Origin: Kribbella qitaiheensis
GTDB taxonomy: Bacteria > Actinomycetota > Actinomycetes > Propionibacteriales > Kribbellaceae
Length of the DNA: 64,000 bases
Direction: 5' to 3'
Assembly (NCBI RefSeq): GCF_014217565.1
Contig: NZ_CP043661.1
Span: 5,890,001-5,954,000 of the forward strand
Under the pieces are notes generated by a model. That model worked only from the letters and a program-made list of their open reading frames with translations. It searched no databases and was not told the origin of the DNA. The position numbers and the translations under genes were made by a program. The number at the start of each line of letters is the position of its first letter. Positions within the stretch are counted from its first letter, which is position 1. Shown in pieces: positions 45,465 to 54,339 of this stretch.

Positions 45465-46342
45465 CCGAGCTAGCTGACCGGATCGCCGGCGCCCCGATCT
45501 CGTGGGGAGTCTGCGAGGTGCCCGGCTGGGGCTACCAGTACGACGCGGAGACCGTGCTGGCGCAGATGCGCGAGGTCGGGATCGCCGCGACCGAGTTCGG
45601 GCCGGACGGCTTCCTGCCGGATGACCCGGCCGAGAAGGCGAAGGCGCTGGCCGACCGGGGACTGCGTGCGGTCGGGGGATTCGTCCCCGTAGTACTGCAT
45701 GATCCTTCGCACGATCCGGCGCCGGAGATCTCGCAGGCGCTGGAGGGCTTCGTCGCCGCCGGAGCGAGCACGCTGGTGCTGGCCGCAGCGACCGGCGAGG
45801 AGGGGTACGACGACCGCCCGGTGCTGGATGCGACCGGCTGGGTGACGATGCTCGCCAACCTCGACCGGCTCGCCGGAATCGCCGCGGCAGCGGGGATCCG
45901 GGCCACGATCCACCCGCACGTCGGCACGATGGTGGAGAACGCGGACGACGTACGCCGGGTGCTGGACGGCTCGGCGATCGGTCTGACGCTCGACACCGGA
46001 CATCTGCTGATCGGCGGGGTGGACCCGGTCGCGCTGGCGCTGGAGCACACCGACCGGATCCGGCACACGCATCTGAAGGACGTCGATGCCGCCTGGGCCG
46101 CGAAGGTGCAGAGCGGAGTGGTCAGCTACACCGACGCCGTCCGGGAGGGGATGTACCGGCCGCTCGGACAAGGCGACATCGACCTGACCACGATCGTCGG
46201 CGCGTTGGAGAAGGCCGGGTACGACGGCTGGTACGTGCTCGAGCAGGACACGATCCTGCCTGACCGGCCGACCGACGAGGGGCCGGTAACCGATGTACGG
46301 GCGAGCATCGAGCACCTGCGGCACATTGCCGAGGCGGTCTGA
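45461..46342 (+). CDS. iolE: IolE-like TIM-barrel protein (probable inosose dehydratase)
   Basis: A 293-residue sugar-isomerase-like barrel: GAPISWGVCEVPGWGYQYDA at the start, IHPHVGTMVENADDV, LTLDTGHLLIGGVDP and HTHLKDVDAAW hold the metal ligands (Glu, Asp, His, Glu) of the AP-endonuclease-2 fold. In this operon its likely reaction is dehydration of scyllo-inosose to the diketone. A second protein of the same family is encoded at 51310; which one is the dehydratase and which an inosose isomerase cannot be told from sequence alone. Confidence 0.8.
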   Translation: MTELADRIAGAPISWGVCEVPGWGYQYDAETVLAQMREVGIAATEFGPDGFLPDDPAEKAKALADRGLRAVGGFVPVVLHDPSHDPAPEISQALEGFVAAGASTLVLAAATGEEGYDDRPVLDATGWVTMLANLDRLAGIAAAAGIRATIHPHVGTMVENADDVRRVLDGSAIGLTLDTGHLLIGGVDPVALALEHTDRIRHTHLKDVDAAWAAKVQSGVVSYTDAVREGMYRPLGQGDIDLTTIVGALEKAGYDGWYVLEQDTILPDRPTDEGPVTDVRASIEHLRHIAEAV

Positions 46343-47283
46343 TGGCTGACGACGTACTGACCATCGGGCGGATCGGGGTCGACCTTTATCCGCTGCAGAC
46401 CGGCACGCACCTGGAGGATGTCGAGAGCTTCGGCAGGTTCCTCGGTGGCAGTGCCACCAATGTCGCGGTCGCCGCTGCCAAGCATGGCCGCAAGTCGGCG
46501 GTGATCAGCCGGACCGGGAACGATCCGTTCGGGAAGTTCATCCATCGGACGCTGCTGGAGCTGGGTGTCGACGACCGGTTCGTCACCGGGGTCGAGGGGC
46601 TGCCGACTCCGATCACGTTCTGCGAGATCTTCCCGCCGGACGATTTCCCGCTGTACTTCTACCGGTTCCCGAAGGCGCCGGACCTGGTGATCAACCCGGA
46701 CGAGCTGGATCTGCAGGCGATCAAGGACGCGCGAATCTACTGGTCGACCGTGACGGGACTGTCGGCCGAGCCAAGCCGGTCGGCGCACTTCGCGGCCTGG
46801 GAGGCGCGGGAGCGGAAGGCGATCACCGTGCTGGACCTGGACTACCGGCCGATGTTCTGGGCGGATCCTTCCGAGGCGCACGAGCAGGTCAGCAGGGCGC
46901 TGGAGCACTGCACGGTTGCTGTTGGCAACCGAGAGGAGTGCGAGGTGGCGGTCGGCGAGACGGATCCCGACAAGGCCGCGCAGGCGCTGCTGGATCGGGG
47001 ACTCGATCTCGCCGTGGTGAAGCAGGGACCGAAGGGGACCTTGGCTCGTACCCGTGACGAGCGGGTCGAGGTGCCGTCTTTCCCGGTCGAGGTGGTGAAC
47101 GGGCTGGGCGCGGGTGACGGCTTCGGTGGCGCACTGTGCCACGGGCTGTTGGCCGGCTGGCCGCTGGAGAAGGTGATCCGCTTCGCCAACATCGCGGGCG
47201 CGATCGTCGCCTCCCGGCTGGAGTGCTCCACTGCGATGCCGTCCGAAGCCGAGGTCCTGACTTTGATGGGTGAACACGCATGA
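46342..47283 (+). CDS. iolC: 5-dehydro-2-deoxygluconokinase
   Basis: A 313-residue PfkB-family sugar kinase with GRFLGGSATNVAVAAAKHGR near the N-terminus and the catalytic anion-hole motif NGLGAGDGFGGALCHGLL near the end. In inositol breakdown it phosphorylates 5-dehydro-2-deoxygluconate. It overlaps both neighbours (TGATG at the start, ATGA at the end). Confidence 0.93.
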   Translation: MADDVLTIGRIGVDLYPLQTGTHLEDVESFGRFLGGSATNVAVAAAKHGRKSAVISRTGNDPFGKFIHRTLLELGVDDRFVTGVEGLPTPITFCEIFPPDDFPLYFYRFPKAPDLVINPDELDLQAIKDARIYWSTVTGLSAEPSRSAHFAAWEARERKAITVLDLDYRPMFWADPSEAHEQVSRALEHCTVAVGNREECEVAVGETDPDKAAQALLDRGLDLAVVKQGPKGTLARTRDERVEVPSFPVEVVNGLGAGDGFGGALCHGLLAGWPLEKVIRFANIAGAIVASRLECSTAMPSEAEVLTLMGEHA

Positions 47284-48317
47284 GCGCCACCGAGCGGGAC
47301 CTGCAAGCGCCCGGACAGCAGCCGGCGCAGGGCGCTGGGCGCCAGCCCGGGCAAGGCGTAGGGCAGCAGGCGGTGCAGGGCGCTGGGCAGCAGGATTCGC
47401 TGCGAACGTCGGCCGGGCCGCGGACCGAGCCGCGGGCGACCGGCGTGGATCTCACTGAGCTTCGGGTGCGGTATCCGGAGCGGATCGCGGAGGCTTGGCA
47501 GCAGCGTCGGCGGCGGCAGATCGTCGGCGAGGACGGGCGGCTGCTGATCGTGGCCGCGGACCACCCGGCCCGGGGCGCACTCGGCGTACGGGACGACGCG
47601 ATGGCGATGGCGAGCCGCCCCGCGCTGATCGATCGGCTGGTGACCGCGCTGGAGCGGCCGGGCGTCGACGGTGTGCTGGCGACTCCCGACGTGCTGGAAG
47701 ACCTGCTGCTGTTGGGTGCGCTGGAAGGCAAGGTCGTCATCGGATCGATGAACCGGGGCGGGCTGCAGGGCGCGTCGTTCGAGCTGGACGACCGGTTCAC
47801 GGCCTACGGTACGGCCGATGACATCGCTGCGCGCAGACTGGACGGCGGCAAGATGCTGACCAGGATCTGCCTCGACGATCCGGGTACGGTGGCGACGCTG
47901 GAGAGCAGCGCGCGCGCCGTCACCGAGCTCGCCGAGCGGAAGCTGATGGCGATGGTCGAACCGTTCTGGTCGGTCCGTCGCGACGGCCGGGTGACGAACC
48001 TGCTCGATCCGGACTCGGTGATCAAGTCGGTGCACATCGCCGCCGGCCTCGGTGCGACCAGCGCGTACACCTGGCTCAAGCTGCCCGTGGTGGACGACCT
48101 CGAACGGGTGATGGAGGCAACGACTCTGCCGACGCTCCTGCTCGGCGGCGATCCGACTGTCGCACCCGAAGAGACCTACGCGTCCTGGGGCAAGGCGCTC
48201 AGCCTCCCGTCGGTCCGGGGCCTGGTCGTCGGTCGCGCTCTGCTCTTCCCGCCCGACGGCGACGTCGCCGCCGCGGTAGACCAGGCAAGCGCCCTCGTCC
48301 ACGGAGGCGCCGCATGA
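47280..48317 (+). CDS. Cgl0159-type (beta/alpha)8 aldolase-like protein
   Basis: A 345-residue protein. From residue 56 it matches the actinobacterial Cgl0159 family found in inositol operons: LLIVAADHPARGALGVRDDA, GKMLTRICLDDPGTV, MAMVEPFWS and LPTLLLGGDPTV. It probably replaces IolJ, cleaving the phosphorylated product into dihydroxyacetone phosphate and malonate semialdehyde. The first 55 residues are an unusual Gln/Gly/Ala-rich repeat (QQPAQGAGRQPGQGVGQQ) that other members lack. The ATG overlaps the iolC stop; an in-frame GTG at 47445 would start right at the conserved part. Confidence 0.83.
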   Translation: MSATERDLQAPGQQPAQGAGRQPGQGVGQQAVQGAGQQDSLRTSAGPRTEPRATGVDLTELRVRYPERIAEAWQQRRRRQIVGEDGRLLIVAADHPARGALGVRDDAMAMASRPALIDRLVTALERPGVDGVLATPDVLEDLLLLGALEGKVVIGSMNRGGLQGASFELDDRFTAYGTADDIAARRLDGGKMLTRICLDDPGTVATLESSARAVTELAERKLMAMVEPFWSVRRDGRVTNLLDPDSVIKSVHIAAGLGATSAYTWLKLPVVDDLERVMEATTLPTLLLGGDPTVAPEETYASWGKALSLPSVRGLVVGRALLFPPDGDVAAAVDQASALVHGGAA

Positions 48318-48375
48318 CCAACAGCAACTGTCATCCGATTCCTGGCAACTCCTGTTCTGCCGAGGGAGAGCGTTC

Positions 48376-49266
48376 GTGACTGCTTGGTACCGACCTGCTG
48401 GATCGACCGCACGGGACGGGTTCGAGTTGGCTGTCAGTCCGGGCGAACCGGACTGGCACCACACCGGCCTGTACGTCGCTACCCTTCGCCCCGGGCAGTC
48501 GATCGAGTTCGAGACGGGCGACTGCGAATATCTGGTCCTGCCGCTGAGCGGCTCGGCCGAGGTGATCGTCGACGGTGAGACCGTGCCGCTCGGCGGACGC
48601 GCGGACGTGTTCGCCGGCCCGACCGACCTCGCGTACGTCCCCCGTGGCTCGACCGTCGCGGTCACCAGCGCCGGCGGGGCCCGGATCGCGTTCCCCCATG
48701 CGAAGGCCGCGTCGGACTACCCGTTCCGCCGGATCGGCGTGGAGCAGGTCGAGACCGAGCTCCGGGGCGCGGGTGTCGCCTCCCGGCAGGTGCGCAACTT
48801 CGGCACGCCCGCCGTCCTCGAGGCGGACTCGATCATCGCGTGCGAGGTGCTCACCCCGGCCGGGAACTGGTCGTCGTACCCGCCGCACAAGCACGACGAG
48901 CACAAGCCTGGCAAGGAGAGTGAGCTCGAGGAGATCTACTATTTCGAGCTTCAGCTGTCCGACGATGCCCCGGCGGATGCCAAGGGCAACGACCCGATCG
49001 GTTACCAGCGGGTCTACGGCACCGAGGACCGCCCCATCGACGTACTCGCGGAAGTCCGCAGCGGGGATCTGGTGCTGGTGCCACACGGTTGGCATGGTCC
49101 TGCGATGGCGCCTCCTGGGTATGACATGTACTACCTGAACGTGATGGCCGGTCCCGGCGCCGAACGTGAGTGGCTGATCAGCGACGACCCCCAGCACGGC
49201 TGGGTCCGCGAGCTGTGGCCGAGTCAGCAGCTCGACCCCCGCCTCCCGTTCGGAGCCGAGCGATGA
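48376..49266 (+). CDS. iolB: 5-deoxy-glucuronate isomerase
   Basis: A 296-residue cupin protein, the usual IolB length. SYPPHKHDEHKPGKESELEE holds the metal-binding His and Glu residues, followed by IYYFEL and HGWHGPAMAPPGYDMYYLNV. It converts 5-deoxy-glucuronate to 5-dehydro-2-deoxygluconate, the IolC substrate. GTG 48376 is preceded by GGGAGAG. Confidence 0.94.
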   Translation: MTAWYRPAGSTARDGFELAVSPGEPDWHHTGLYVATLRPGQSIEFETGDCEYLVLPLSGSAEVIVDGETVPLGGRADVFAGPTDLAYVPRGSTVAVTSAGGARIAFPHAKAASDYPFRRIGVEQVETELRGAGVASRQVRNFGTPAVLEADSIIACEVLTPAGNWSSYPPHKHDEHKPGKESELEEIYYFELQLSDDAPADAKGNDPIGYQRVYGTEDRPIDVLAEVRSGDLVLVPHGWHGPAMAPPGYDMYYLNVMAGPGAEREWLISDDPQHGWVRELWPSQQLDPRLPFGAER

Positions 49267-49400
49267 CGACGACGCCGGGCTCGATGGCACCCCGGATGGC
49301 TGTGACACCTCGGATGGCTGGGGCACCCCGGATGACAGTGGCGGGCCGGACGGCAACGGTGACGAAGCGAACGATGACGGTATTCGGAGGAGTTCGATGA
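49263..49400 (+). CDS. 45-residue bridging ORF between iolB and iolD
   Basis: ATG 49263 overlaps the iolB stop (ATGA) and its own TGA at 49398-49400 overlaps the iolD ATG at 49397 (ATGA). The peptide consists of three imperfect repeats around APRM/TPRM (MAPRMAVTPRMAGAPRM) and a basic end. Repeats at DNA level are about 18 bases (CACCCCGGATGGCTG-like). It may be a functionless spacer kept open because it preserves translational coupling, or a real small protein. No homologue is recognised. Confidence 0.5.
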   Translation: MTTTPGSMAPRMAVTPRMAGAPRMTVAGRTATVTKRTMTVFGGVR

Positions 49401-51310
49401 CGGTGCGACTCACGGTCGCGCAGGCGCTGGTGCGATTCCTGAGCGTCCAGTACTCGGAGCGCGACGGCGTGAAACAGAAGCTGTTCGCGGGCTGCTTCGG
49501 CATCTTCGGCCACGGCAACGTGGCCGGCCTCGGCCAGGCGTTGCTCCAGGCCGAGCTGGAAGACCCCGAAGCACTGCCGTACATCCTGGCCCGCAACGAG
49601 CAGGCCATGGTGCACAGCGCGTCTGCCTTCGCCCGCACCCGCGACCGCCTCCAGACCTACGCCTGTACCGCGAGCGTCGGCCCCGGCTCGACCAACATGG
49701 TCACGGGCGCGGCGCTGGCCACCGTCAACAGACTCCCGGTGCTGCTCCTCCCTTCCGATGTGTTCGCGACCCGGGTGGCCACGCCCGTGCTGCAGGAGCT
49801 GGAGAGCTACTCCGCCGGCGACGTCTCCGTCAACGACGCCTTCCGGCCCGTGTCGAAGTACTTCGACCGGATCTGGCGGCCGGAGCAGTTGCCCTCGGCG
49901 CTGCTGAACGCGATGCGTGTCCTGACCGACCCGGTCGAGACCGGCGCGGTGACCCTGGCCCTGCCGCAGGACGTCCAGGCCGAGGCGCATGACTGGCCGG
50001 AGGAGCTCTTCGCGGAGCGCACCTGGTACGTCGCACGCCCGTTGCCTGAGGCATCCATTGTCGACAAGGCGGCACAGCTGCTACGGGCCTCGGAGCGGCC
50101 GCTGATCGTCGCGGGCGGTGGCGTGGCGTACTCCCAGGCGCAGGACGCGCTGCGCGAGTTCGCCGAGGCGACCGGCATCCCCGTGGCGGAAAGCCAAGCA
50201 GGCAAGGGATCTCTGCGTTACGACCATCCGCAATCGGTTGGCGCGGTCGGGTCGACGGGCACCACGGCGGCCAACGCCCTGGCTCGCGACGCGGACCTGG
50301 TGATCGGGATCGGCACCAGGTACGCCGACTTCACGACGGCCTCCCGGACTGCCTTCCAGAACCCGGACGTGCGGTTCGTGAACATCAACGTGGCGCGCTT
50401 CGACGGTGGCAAACATGCCGGCCTCCCTGTTGTCGCGGATGCCCGGGAAGCCCTTGTTTCCCTGCGATCCGCGGTCGGCGATTGGTCTGTACAGAAAAAG
50501 TACAAGGAATTGACCGCCGAACTCGCACGAGTTTGGGACCGGACCGTCGAGCAGGCGTACAACCCGCCTGCGGAGGTTGTGGACAACCTCGCCGACGGAC
50601 TGCTCACCCAGGGTCAGGTGCTCGGTGCCGTCAACGAATTGTCGGAGCCTCGTGATGTGGTGGTCTGTGCGGCCGGTTCGATGCCGGGCGACCTGCACAA
50701 ACTCTGGCGGACCCGCGATCCGAAGGGATACCACGTCGAATATGGCTTCTCCTGCATGGGCTACGAGATCGCCGGCGGGCTGGGCGTCCGCCTCGGCGCA
50801 CCCGACCGGGACGTCTTCGTCATGGTCGGCGACGGGTCGTACCTGATGATGGCGTCCGAGCTCGTCACCGCGGTCCAGGAGAACGTGAAGATCATCGTCG
50901 TCCTGGTCCAGAACCACGGCTTCGCCTCGATCGGCGCCCTGTCGGAATCGCTGGGCTCCCAGCGATTCGGTACGGCGTACCGGCGGCGCGGCGGCGACGG
51001 GCGGCTGGACGGGGACTACCTGCCGGTCGATCTCGCGATGAACGTGCGCAGCCTCGGCGTCGAGGTGCTCGACGTGAACAGCCGCGCCGAGCTGGAGAAG
51101 GCGATCGGTACGGCGAAGGCGGCGACCGGGCCGATCGCGATCCACGTGAAGACGGATCCGCTGATCGGCGCGCCCGACAGCGAGGCCTGGTGGGACGTCC
51201 CGGTCAGCGAGGTCTCGGCATTGGAGTCGACCCGGACAGCCTCCGCGGCGTACGAGAAGTCGAAGCAGGACCAGCGGCCCTATCTGACACCGATCGAGGG
51301 GCAGAACTGA
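49397..51310 (+). CDS. iolD: 3D-(3,5/4)-trihydroxycyclohexane-1,2-dione hydrolase
   Basis: A 637-residue thiamine-diphosphate enzyme. GHGNVAGLGQALLQAELE carries the N-terminal cofactor-activating part with Glu in ILARNEQAMVHSASAFAR, and VMVGDGSYLMMASELVTAVQ near residue 475 is the ThDP/metal motif, ending with NHGFASIGALSESLG. It opens the inositol ring to give 5-deoxy-glucuronate. GGAGGAG precedes its ATG; its stop overlaps the next ATG (TGATG). Confidence 0.95.
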   Translation: MTVRLTVAQALVRFLSVQYSERDGVKQKLFAGCFGIFGHGNVAGLGQALLQAELEDPEALPYILARNEQAMVHSASAFARTRDRLQTYACTASVGPGSTNMVTGAALATVNRLPVLLLPSDVFATRVATPVLQELESYSAGDVSVNDAFRPVSKYFDRIWRPEQLPSALLNAMRVLTDPVETGAVTLALPQDVQAEAHDWPEELFAERTWYVARPLPEASIVDKAAQLLRASERPLIVAGGGVAYSQAQDALREFAEATGIPVAESQAGKGSLRYDHPQSVGAVGSTGTTAANALARDADLVIGIGTRYADFTTASRTAFQNPDVRFVNINVARFDGGKHAGLPVVADAREALVSLRSAVGDWSVQKKYKELTAELARVWDRTVEQAYNPPAEVVDNLADGLLTQGQVLGAVNELSEPRDVVVCAAGSMPGDLHKLWRTRDPKGYHVEYGFSCMGYEIAGGLGVRLGAPDRDVFVMVGDGSYLMMASELVTAVQENVKIIVVLVQNHGFASIGALSESLGSQRFGTAYRRRGGDGRLDGDYLPVDLAMNVRSLGVEVLDVNSRAELEKAIGTAKAATGPIAIHVKTDPLIGAPDSEAWWDVPVSEVSALESTRTASAAYEKSKQDQRPYLTPIEGQN

Positions 51311-52204
51311 TGGGCACCGTGAAAGTCGGCAGCGCGCCGGACTCCTGGGGAGTCTGGTTCGCTAACGACGAGCAGCAGACTCCTTGGGAGCGGTTCCTCG
51401 ACGAGGTCGCGGGCGCCGGCTACACGCGGATCGAGCTCGGCCCGTTCGGCTACCTGCCGAGCGACCCCGCCCGGCTGAAGGAAGAGCTGGACAAGCGCGG
51501 TCTCGAGGTGACGGCCGGAACGATCTTCGAGCACCTGCACCGGCCCGGACTCGTGGGACTCGACCTGGCGTGACGTCTCGGCCGCCGCCGAGCTGGCCGC
51601 GGCGATGGGGGCCAGGCATCTGGTCGTGATCCCGTCGATGTGGCGTGGATCGAACGGCGAGATCGTCGAGCCGCGACTGGATCACGAGGGCCAGGCGCGA
51701 CACGGCCGGCAGGTGACCGAGCTGGGCCGGCGGATCGCCGCGGAGTACGGGCTGAAGACGCAGTTCCATCCGCACGCGGACGGGCACGTGGACAGTCAGG
51801 AGACGGTCGAGCGGTTCCTCGTCGAGACCGACGGGGAGCACGTCAACCTCTGTCTGGACACCGGCCACATCAGTTACTGCGGTGGCGACAACCTGGAGCT
51901 GATCCGGAAGTACCCGGATCGCATCGGGTATGTGCACCTGAAGCAGGTCGACCCCACGGTGCTGGCCGAGGTGGAAGCAGCCGGCGTGGGCTTCGACGAG
52001 GCGGTGCGGCGCGGTGTGATGTGCGAGCCGCCTCTCGGCGTACCAGAGCTGCCGCCGGTGCTCGACGCACTGGCTGCCCTCGATGTCGATCTGTTCGCGA
52101 TCGTGGAGCAGGACATGTATCCCTGCCCACCGGAAGTGCCGCTGCCGATCGCGGAGCGGACGCTGTCATACCTGAGGACCCACGGGGGTGGTGTTTCCGT
52201 TTGA
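51310..52204 (+). pseudogene. Second IolE-like TIM-barrel gene with one-base frameshift
   Basis: The first frame gives VGSAPDSWGVWFANDEQQTP to IFEHLHRPG and stops at 51573. Dropping one G of the pair at 51547-51548 turns RPGLVGLDLA into RPDSWDSTWRDVSAAAELAA and joins the second frame, with HLVVIPSMWRG, TQFHPHADGHVDS, CLDTGHISYCGGDN and YVHLKQVDP, giving a complete protein of about 297 residues. All metal-ligand motifs are there. In an otherwise intact operon a single extra G may be a sequencing error; if real, the second IolE-like activity is lost. Coupled to iolD by TGATG. Confidence 0.85.
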
Positions 52205-52286
52205 CGACCGGGCAAGGTATCCCTTCCTGGTCACACCCGAACGCCGCGGCGTTACCGCGGGAACGTCTGAAAGGCTGGTTGTAGTC

Positions 52287-53282
52287 ATGGTTCGGTGGCA
52301 GAAGAAGGCGGTGGCCGCGGGGGCGGCGCTCGTGCTGGTCACGGCGCTGGGTGCGTGTAGTTCCTCCGGTGGTAAGAAGGAAGAAGAGAAGTCGAGTGGT
52401 TCGACCGGCAACGTGGCGAACACGCCACGGATGAAGGTCGCGTTGATCACCCACTCCGGTCCGGGCGACACGTTCTGGGACATCGTCCGGCGGGGCGCCG
52501 AAGCGGCTGCCCAGAAGGACAACATCGAGTTGCAGTACTCGTCCGACCCGGACGGCGCCGCCCAGGCCAACCTGGTCCAGACGGCGATCGACTCGAAGGT
52601 CGACGGCATCGCGGTCACCCTGAACAAGCCGGACGCGGTGATCCCGAACGTCAAGAAGGCCGTCGCGGCAGGGATCCCGGTGACCGTCCTCAACGGCGGC
52701 CTGGACACCTGGAAGACCTCCGGTGCGATCGGCTACTTCAGTCAGGACGAGCGGATCGCCGGCCAGGCGACGGGTGAGAAGCTGAAGGCGCTCGGCGCCA
52801 AGAAGGTCATCTGTGTCATCCACGAGCAGGGCAACGTGAGCCTCGAGGCTCGCTGCCAGGGCATCAAGGACAAGTTCGGCGCCGTCGAGAACCTGAACGT
52901 CAACGGTTCCGACCAGCCGGGGACGCAGGCGACGATCACGTCTAAGCTTCAGCAGGACAAGGCGGCCGACTACGTGGTCGCGCTGAATGCAGGCATCGCC
53001 CTGACCGCGGTTCAGGCGGCCAAGGATGCCGGTTCAGCGGCCAAGATCGGCAGCTTCGACATGAGCAAGGCGATGGCCAAGGCGGTCAAGGACGGAACGG
53101 TGGACTTCGCCGTCGACCAGCAGCCGTACCTGCAGGGCTACCTGGCGGTCGACGCGATCTGGCTGAACAAGACCAACGGCGACACGATCGGCGGCGGCGA
53201 GGCCACTCTCACCGGCCCGGCGTTCATCGACAAGACGAATATCGATGCCGTCGAGAAGTACGCCACGGCCGGAACTCGCTGA
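52287..53282 (+). CDS. Sugar ABC transporter substrate-binding lipoprotein (probably inositol)
   Basis: A 331-residue periplasmic-binding protein of the ribose/inositol type. The lipobox is ALGAC with C24, followed by a Ser/Gly/Lys/Glu linker; KVALITHSGPGDTFWDIVRR and SKVDGIAVTLNKPDAV are class-B sugar-binding features. ATG 52287. Operon position makes inositol the likely ligand. Confidence 0.9.
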   Translation: MVRWQKKAVAAGAALVLVTALGACSSSGGKKEEEKSSGSTGNVANTPRMKVALITHSGPGDTFWDIVRRGAEAAAQKDNIELQYSSDPDGAAQANLVQTAIDSKVDGIAVTLNKPDAVIPNVKKAVAAGIPVTVLNGGLDTWKTSGAIGYFSQDERIAGQATGEKLKALGAKKVICVIHEQGNVSLEARCQGIKDKFGAVENLNVNGSDQPGTQATITSKLQQDKAADYVVALNAGIALTAVQAAKDAGSAAKIGSFDMSKAMAKAVKDGTVDFAVDQQPYLQGYLAVDAIWLNKTNGDTIGGGEATLTGPAFIDKTNIDAVEKYATAGTR

Positions 53283-53292
53283 GGTACCGGCC

Positions 53293-54339
53293 ATGGCATC
53301 GACGATCACGACCCCGGACAGTATCGACGACCGGGTCTCCACGCGGTCCGTGGGTGTGCGCCTGCTGAGCCGTCCCGAGATCGGATCGCTGGTCGGCGCG
53401 GCGGTGATCCTGCTCTTCTTCGTAGCCACCGCGGCACCCTTCCGCGACATCCACAACACCGGGACGATCCTGTACGGGGCCGCACTGATCGGTGTCATGG
53501 CCGTCCCGGTCTCCCTGCTCATGATCGGCGGGGAGTTCGACCTGTCAGCCGGCGTCGCGGTGACGACCGCCGGCCTGACCGCCGGCATCGTCGCCTACCA
53601 GCTCAGCGTCAACGTGTGGGTCGGAATGGTGGCAGCCCTGGCGCTGGCGCTGCTGATCGGTGCCTTCAACGGTTGGCTGCTGATGCGGACCGGATTGCCG
53701 AGTTTCCTGGTGTCACTCGGTACCTTCTTCATCCTGCAGGGCTTGAACATCGCGGTCACCCGGCTGACGTCCGGGGCGGTCGCGTCGAACTCGATCAGCG
53801 ACATGGACGGGTTCGGTACGGCGCACGCGGTGTTCGCGTCGCAGTTCAAGGTCGGTGGCATCACCATCAAGATCATCGTCGTCTGGTGGATCGTCTTCGT
53901 CGCGATCGCCGCCTGGATCCTGCTCCGGACGAAGATCGGCAACTGGATCTTCGCGGTCGGTGGCGACGCCGCTGCGGCGCGGGCGGTCGGCGTACCGGTC
54001 AAGAAGGTCAAGATCGGCCTGTTCATGACCGTGGGCTTCTTCGCCTGGTTCACCGGGATGCAGTTGCTGTTCGTCCAGAACGGTGTGGTGCAGTCCGGTG
54101 AGGGCGTAGGCAAGGAGTTCCTCTACATCATCGCGGCGGTGGTCGGAGGCTGCCTGCTCACGGGCGGCTACGGCTCCGTCGTCGGCGGTGCGGTCGGGGC
54201 GCTGATCTTCGGCATGGTGCAACTCGGCGTCGTGTACGCCGGCTGGAACCCGGACTGGTTCAAGGCCTTCCTCGGCGCCATGTTGCTGCTGGCCACGATC
54301 GTGAACCTCGTCGTCAAGAACAAGGCGGAAGCGCGATGA
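53293..54339 (+). CDS. Sugar ABC transporter permease
   Basis: A 348-residue permease with about ten hydrophobic segments and the RbsC-type motif GEFDLSAGVAVTTAGLTAGI and FNGWLLMRTGLPSFLVSLGT. It starts at ATG 53293 eleven bases after the binding-protein gene and overlaps the ATPase gene by four bases. Confidence 0.9.
   Translation: MASTITTPDSIDDRVSTRSVGVRLLSRPEIGSLVGAAVILLFFVATAAPFRDIHNTGTILYGAALIGVMAVPVSLLMIGGEFDLSAGVAVTTAGLTAGIVAYQLSVNVWVGMVAALALALLIGAFNGWLLMRTGLPSFLVSLGTFFILQGLNIAVTRLTSGAVASNSISDMDGFGTAHAVFASQFKVGGITIKIIVVWWIVFVAIAAWILLRTKIGNWIFAVGGDAAAARAVGVPVKKVKIGLFMTVGFFAWFTGMQLLFVQNGVVQSGEGVGKEFLYIIAAVVGGCLLTGGYGSVVGGAVGALIFGMVQLGVVYAGWNPDWFKAFLGAMLLLATIVNLVVKNKAEAR

Noticed and set aside
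47316..47400. CRISPR-like repeats in the aldolase N-terminus
   Set aside because: The repeats are in-frame, short, imperfect and without unique spacers; they are coding low-complexity sequence.
49263..49400. The bridging ORF as an extension of iolB or iolD
   Set aside because: iolB ends with a stop inside the ATGA overlap and iolD has its own ATG with GGAGGAG; both have normal family lengths without it.
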